Shown: positions 30,944 to 34,904 of the stretch, piece after piece
How the letters are laid out: each line of letters begins with the position of its first letter
How positions within the stretch are numbered: position 1 is the stretch's first letter
Source of the DNA: UBA6183 sp964545895
GTDB lineage: Bacteria > Bacteroidota > Bacteroidia > UKL13-3
Length of the DNA: 34,904 nt
Direction of reading: 5' to 3'
Assembly (NCBI GenBank): GCA_964545895.1
Contig: CAZJHS010000020.1
Span: 1 to 34,904 of the forward strand
Made by a program: the position numbers and the translations under genes
The notes under the pieces: model-generated
Databases searched by the model: none
The model's input: the letters and a program-made list of their open reading frames with translations, nothing else
Told to the model about the DNA's origin: nothing

Positions 30944-31324
30944 ATGCAACTTAAACACAGTATTTGGTACATTTACAAACTACCTATAGCTTGGGCTATA
31001 CTTATTTTGTTTGCCTGTGGTGCAAATCCGGGTACGTTAGCTCAACTGCGTTTAGAAGATTTATTTGGCTACGATAAACCAATACATGCCTTATTGTTTG
31101 GTATGCAAGCCTGGCTTGGCATTCAAGCTTCGTTGCATAAAAGTAATGCATCACCCAAAAAAATTATTGTGCAATGGTGCATGGCAGCAGCCTTATATGG
31201 TGCATTAATTGAGTTGATGCAAAAGTTTATTTTTACAGGTCGCAGCTACGATTATTTTGATATGATGGCCAATACGCTTGGCTGTGTAATTGTTTATTTT
31301 ATTGCGAAAAGAAAGTTTAGTTAA
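30944..31324 (+). CDS. VanZ-like family membrane protein
   Basis: A 126-residue polytopic protein with four hydrophobic segments. The VanZ-type pattern is clear: DKPIHALLFGMQAWLG in the second segment and a following ALIELMQKFIFTGRSYDYFDMMANTLGCVIVYF. The acidic/aromatic RSYDYFDMMANTLG is the core of the family. VanZ is known for low-level teicoplanin resistance, but most family members have no assigned function. The ATG at 30944 is chosen because an in-frame GTG at 30905 lies in the loop of the pgk terminator. Its neighbour, the T9SS cargo gene, starts 17 bases downstream. Confidence 0.82.
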   Translation: MQLKHSIWYIYKLPIAWAILILFACGANPGTLAQLRLEDLFGYDKPIHALLFGMQAWLGIQASLHKSNASPKKIIVQWCMAAALYGALIELMQKFIFTGRSYDYFDMMANTLGCVIVYFIAKRKFS

Positions 31325-31341
31325 CTTTGAAAAATAACTCA

Positions 31342-31963
31342 ATGATACCTCTCAAACTCATAAAATTACTATTAAGTAGCGCGCTACTTTTTGGTTGCTT
31401 TGCGCCCACTTGGGCGCAAAGCTCCTTTTTACGCACCTATGGCACCATCGATGACGAACGACCTTACGGCATTATTGAAACCACCCAAGGTAATTTGTTA
31501 TTTTATGGCTCATCAACAGGTAGCTCTTACACGGGTTTACTTAACCGTAAGGGAGATGTAATTTGGGAACGTATTTTTTCTGAAACAACAGAGGGGGATA
31601 TGATTTATGATGCCTTTCAATTAAACGATACAGTGTTGGTGTTGGTTGGCGATGCAGGGTTTCAACTACAAGAAGCCAACCCTAGGGTTATCTTTATGCA
31701 CACCAATGGCACCATTTTAAAAGATACCTTTTATGCATTAGCATCTTTTAGTGCTGGAGGAATGAAATTTTCTCTTAATAGACCCGATAAGGGTTATTTT
31801 GTTTCCACAGGAGCAGGGCTTACACCTGATAAACAGGCAACGCTTTATTTTCAAAAAACAGATTACCAAGGCAAGCGCCTTTACTACAAACAATTGGTGT
31901 TTCCTACGCAAGCTTATGGCCTTGGCTATACCTTATTTAAATACCACAACCAAGAAAAATATA
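31342..31963 (+). CDS. N-terminal part of a T9SS cargo protein with propeller-like repeats (cut by assembly gap)
   Basis: The signal peptide covers residues 1-25 (LLSSALLFGCFAPTWA, cut before Gln). The mature part starts SSFLRTYGTIDDERPYGIIE, the pattern of the beta-propeller repeats found in many Bacteroidota secreted proteins (a TYG...D..Y.II.T..G.... motif), then TGLLNRKGDVIWERIF. The gene runs into 100 N at 31964. The ATG at 31342 is preferred over a TTG five codons earlier, since it gives a compact signal peptide. It probably belongs with the sorting domain on the far side of the gap. The reading frame on the right differs, as expected for a gap of arbitrary size. Confidence 0.75.
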
Positions 31964-32063
31964 NNNNNNNNNNNNNNNNNNNNNNNNNNNNNNNNNNNNN
32001 NNNNNNNNNNNNNNNNNNNNNNNNNNNNNNNNNNNNNNNNNNNNNNNNNNNNNNNNNNNNNNN
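31964..32063. other. Assembly gap of 100 N
   Basis: Exactly 100 unknown bases, the conventional filler for a scaffold gap of unknown length. The reading frames on the two sides do not agree, so the true gap is not 100 bases, or the two sides belong to different genes. Confidence 0.98.
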
Positions 32064-32288
32064 AACTTGGTGGTATACCCTAACCCAAGCAAAGGTGTGT
32101 TTAGCATTAATGGGTTAACAATGGGTGAGGCAAGTGCATATATTACTAACATGCAAGGAGAAATTGTGGTGGATAATCTTAAAATTGAAAATAAGCAGAT
32201 AAATTGCAGCGCACTTAACAAGGGTATATATATTTTACATCTGTTACAGGATAATAATTATACACCTGTTAAACTGCTTATTTACTAA
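32064..32288 (+). CDS. C-terminal T9SS sorting domain after the assembly gap
   Basis: The frame is open from the N run to TAA at 32286-32288 and gives 74 residues. It starts with LVVYPNPSKGVFSI, continues with ITNMQGEIVVDNL and SALNKGIYILHLL, and ends VKLLIY: a complete T9SS type A sorting domain. It is probably the end of the gene that starts at 31342, but the missing sequence could hide a gene boundary. The O-methyltransferase gene begins 3 bases later. Confidence 0.8.
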   Translation, partial: NLVVYPNPSKGVFSINGLTMGEASAYITNMQGEIVVDNLKIENKQINCSALNKGIYILHLLQDNNYTPVKLLIY

Positions 32289-32291
32289 ACC

Positions 32292-32939
32292 ATGTTTGAT
32301 ATTATATCTACCGACATACAAAACTACTGCGACAACCACACGCAGCCCGAAAGCGAAGTTTTAAAAAACCTAACACGCCATACCTTTGCCAATGTATTGC
32401 AACCACGTATGCTTAGCGGCCATTTTCAGGGCCGGTTACTGAGTATGCTTAGTGGCATGATAAAGCCTAAGTATATTTTAGAAATTGGAACTTATACGGG
32501 TTACTCGGCTTTATGCTTGGCCGAAGGCTTACAAGAAGGAGGAAGATTAATTACTATTGATGTAAACCCCGAGCAAGAAGATACCATGCACCGTTTTATT
32601 GCCGAAGCTGGCATGCAACAAAAAATTCAGTTTATTGTTGGCGATGCCTACAACATTATAAAAACCTTGCCCCATAAATTTGATTTGGTATTTATTGATG
32701 CCGATAAACCCAACTACTTAAAATACTACGAGCAAGCCATGGAAGTACTTAACCCAGGTGGTTATATTATTGCCGATAATGTATTGTGGAGTGGCAAAGT
32801 AGTAGATGAAAAATCATTAGCTAAAGATAAAGACACCCAACTATTGGATGCTTTTAACAAACACTTGCATAACGACCCACGCTTAGAGCATATTTTACTA
32901 CCCATACGTGATGGTTTGATGCTTGGGCGAAAAAAATAA
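32292..32939 (+). CDS. O-methyltransferase, class I SAM-dependent (caffeoyl-CoA/catechol type)
   Basis: A 215-residue enzyme of the O-methyltransferase family 3. The SAM site is YILEIGTYTGYSALCLAEGL (about 61-80) and TIDVNPEQ (about 96-103). The metal and catalytic region is FDLVFIDADKPNYLKYYE, with the aspartates that bind a divalent cation, followed by GGYIIADNVLWSGKV. The substrate is usually a small catechol-like molecule; here it cannot be told. It starts 3 bases after the T9SS sorting domain's stop and is probably co-transcribed. Confidence 0.9.
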   Translation: MFDIISTDIQNYCDNHTQPESEVLKNLTRHTFANVLQPRMLSGHFQGRLLSMLSGMIKPKYILEIGTYTGYSALCLAEGLQEGGRLITIDVNPEQEDTMHRFIAEAGMQQKIQFIVGDAYNIIKTLPHKFDLVFIDADKPNYLKYYEQAMEVLNPGGYIIADNVLWSGKVVDEKSLAKDKDTQLLDAFNKHLHNDPRLEHILLPIRDGLMLGRKK

Positions 32940-32994
32940 TACATCCTTAAACCTAAACATTAATATATAATTAATACATTCGCATAGCTGTTTT

Positions 32995-34904
32995 ATGCGA
33001 TTTATTACAAAATACCCCCAATTAATTTGCATTTTATACTGCTTATACTTTTTAAGCACAGAGGTAACTGCGGCTTGTCCGAACCTTACATTAAACTTTG
33101 CTAACATTAACCAAAGTGGCTGCGGGGTGCCACAATTAGTTACTTTTGATAACACATCAACTGGTACAAATGCAAATAATACCACTACTTATTTTTGGCG
33201 CATAAATGGTGTATTGGTTGATAGTACACTTAACACTGCACCACATTTTACGTATAGTTTTTTAGCTCCTGGCACCTATACCGTAAGGCTTATTGCTCGT
33301 ACTACTGGCAATTGCCGCGATTCTATACAGCAAAACATAACTATTACCAGCGCTGCACCTGCAGTATATAACGGAGCTAGTGCTTTAAGTTTTAATCCCG
33401 TTTGGAACAATTGCATTTTAAACCCGTTACAATCGAACAGCTACACCATAAATATTGCTTCAAATGTTATCCTAAACAATTACACCATTATTTGGGGCGA
33501 TGCAACAGCCAATGCCACAGGAGCTAGTTTGGCGGTAGGAAATAGTATTGCGCATACCTACACTGCACTCGGGCAATATCTTGTTAAAATTGTAACTCAA
33601 AACGGCTCTTGTTTCGATACGCTGAATGGTACTGTATACAACATGCGCCCTGTAAGTACATCAATTAAACCTTTACCAGCAGGCCAATTAGCGGGTTGTG
33701 CACCACATACAATTACGTTTCAAGATTCTACACAAAATGCGTTACCAGGAACAGTACTTACTTGGACATTTGGAGATGGTACTATAGTAATTAGAGATTG
33801 GACACAAGCAAACAAACCTATATCACACACCTATTTACCAGTAGGTAATGGAAGCTGCGTATATACAGTATCTTTAAGTGCATTTAATCCTAACTGTAAT
33901 ACTGGTCCAACTAATGCATCAACATACACTATCTCTCCTATCTTAATTTTTGATAAAGATGTTGCACAAATTAATCCTCCATCAAACCTATGCTTGCCTA
34001 GCTTAACATACACCTTTGGTAATAGTAGCCAAGATAATTGCATTACTGGGCAACGCTATTATTATTGGAGCTTTGGTGATGGCACAAACACGGGTTGGAT
34101 AACATCGAAAGGACCACAAACACACACCTTTCCTAGTCTTGGTTCATACACCATTATGCTTATTGATAGTAATGGTTGCGGCACCGATACTACTTATACA
34201 ACTGTAGTGATAAATACACCACCGCAGGTTGGATTTACACTTACACCCAAATATGGGTGTGCACCTTTTGCATTACAGCTTGGCGATACTTCGCTTGGTA
34301 TTGGCAACTCGCGCGTATGGACATTAGTAGGTGCTACACCTAATAACTCAACAGCAGGTATTGTAAACCCAGTTTATACTTTACCTGGCACATATGTAGT
34401 AAAGCTTACCATAGGTAATCCTTGTGCTGCAAATGTTACTAAAACAGATACCATAAGGGTTTATGCTAAACCTGCCGTACAAATTGGCAATGCTGTTTCG
34501 GGATGTGTGCCACACACCTTGCAATTACAAAACAATACAGCAAACCAAAGTACAACTGCCAGTTACTATTGGGATTTTGGAAACGGACAAACATCAACCC
34601 AAAAAATACCACCACCAATAACCTATAATACAACAGGCTCATTTAACATTAAACTTGTAGTTACAGATACTTGTGGTAAAGATTCGCAACAAGTAACCAT
34701 TGCTGTAAGTACTAAACCTACCGCTGCATTTAGTGCAACTACAGTATGTAAAACACAAGCTACTACTTTTACCAGCTCATCAAGCGTGGCAACGGGTGAT
34801 GTGATTACAAATTATAAGTGGTATTACGGCAACGGAGATAGCACAGCAATTGGATCATCGCCTCAAAACTATACCTATGTTAATAGTGGTACTTTTAATG
34901 CTGT
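32995..34904 (+). CDS. Secreted multi-PKD-domain protein, 3' end outside window
   Basis: ATG at 32995 opens a frame with no stop to the right edge (636 residues). Residues 1-26 are a signal peptide (QLICILYCLYFLSTEVTA). The rest is an array of about seven PKD-like Ig modules of roughly 80-100 residues. Their WxFGDG-type turns stand near residues 66 (FWRING), 165 (IIWGDAT), 257 (WTFGDGT), 359 (WSFGDGT), 438 (VWTLVGA), 526 (WDFGNG) and 617 (WYYGNGD). Most modules begin with a GC.P-type motif (SGCGVPQL, AGCAPHTI, GCAPFALQL, GCVPHTLQL), pointing to conserved disulfides. In Bacteroidota such arrays are typical of surface adhesins and gliding-type proteins with a T9SS or gliding-associated C-terminus, which would be past the edge. 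Confidence 0.87.
   Translation, partial: MRFITKYPQLICILYCLYFLSTEVTAACPNLTLNFANINQSGCGVPQLVTFDNTSTGTNANNTTTYFWRINGVLVDSTLNTAPHFTYSFLAPGTYTVRLIARTTGNCRDSIQQNITITSAAPAVYNGASALSFNPVWNNCILNPLQSNSYTINIASNVILNNYTIIWGDATANATGASLAVGNSIAHTYTALGQYLVKIVTQNGSCFDTLNGTVYNMRPVSTSIKPLPAGQLAGCAPHTITFQDSTQNALPGTVLTWTFGDGTIVIRDWTQANKPISHTYLPVGNGSCVYTVSLSAFNPNCNTGPTNASTYTISPILIFDKDVAQINPPSNLCLPSLTYTFGNSSQDNCITGQRYYYWSFGDGTNTGWITSKGPQTHTFPSLGSYTIMLIDSNGCGTDTTYTTVVINTPPQVGFTLTPKYGCAPFALQLGDTSLGIGNSRVWTLVGATPNNSTAGIVNPVYTLPGTYVVKLTIGNPCAANVTKTDTIRVYAKPAVQIGNAVSGCVPHTLQLQNNTANQSTTASYYWDFGNGQTSTQKIPPPITYNTTGSFNIKLVVTDTCGKDSQQVTIAVSTKPTAAFSATTVCKTQATTFTSSSSVATGDVITNYKWYYGNGDSTAIGSSPQNYTYVNSGTFNA

Noticed and set aside
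31799..32221. Frames running through the N stretch on both strands.
   Set aside because: They exist only because unknown bases contain no stop codons; the frame on the right differs from that of the real gene on the left.
33831..34043. Minus-strand frame of 70 codons at the right end.
   Set aside because: It is antisense to the PKD-repeat protein, which is continuous from 32995 to the edge and has a signal peptide and repeated motifs.

Overview
The window is typical Bacteroidota chromosome. It is AT-rich, and its genes lack Shine-Dalgarno sites but often follow the TAnnTTTG promoter element of this phylum. Several secreted proteins end in a type IX secretion (T9SS) sorting domain with a YPNP motif. 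Phylum-typical proteins include a DUF4175 protein, a long PurF-type amidotransferase and LptB. A run of 100 N marks a scaffold gap, so this is a draft assembly or metagenome bin. The class cannot be decided from the sequence; a Chitinophagales- or Flavobacteriales-like lineage is possible.

Layout, 1-9.2 kb: the end of a T9SS cargo protein with its terminator; on the minus strand the rRNA methyltransferase RlmB and a flavin reductase; on the plus strand an M6-type secreted metalloprotease followed by ComF; then a secreted thioredoxin-fold-like protein and isocitrate dehydrogenase on the minus strand; a small AlbA_2 regulator; and an apaG/DUF3592 pair. 9.4-12.4 kb: an LpxH-like phosphoesterase and an MJ1255-type glycosyltransferase form a two-gene unit that converges on a fatty acid desaturase. 

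12.5-19.3 kb is the most distinctive part. It is a four-gene minus-strand operon: SAM methyltransferase, DPM1-like membrane-anchored glycosyltransferase, a 991-residue fusion of a degenerate GT2 domain with a GT-C membrane enzyme and TPRs, and a 652-residue fusion of GT2 with a degenerate sugar-phosphotransferase (WcaJ/PglC-like) module. It reads as a polyprenyl-phosphate-sugar-dependent glycosylation system for a surface glycan or glycoprotein. Two of its four proteins carry enzyme modules that seem to have lost their catalytic residues. It is the best candidate here for an undescribed system.

19.4-29.5 kb: an outer-membrane-type protein, a possible 52-residue membrane peptide, the 1155-residue DUF4175 protein, a thioredoxin-like protein, a PurF-type enzyme with lptB, a lipoprotein with a histidine-rich tail, a small beta-barrel, and a Rieske/lipoprotein pair. 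29.6-34.9 kb: phosphoglycerate kinase with its terminator, a VanZ-like protein, a T9SS cargo gene interrupted by the N run, an O-methyltransferase, and a secreted PKD-repeat protein that runs off the right edge. No tRNA, rRNA, CRISPR array, transposase or phage gene was seen. No stretch over 300 bases is without a gene.
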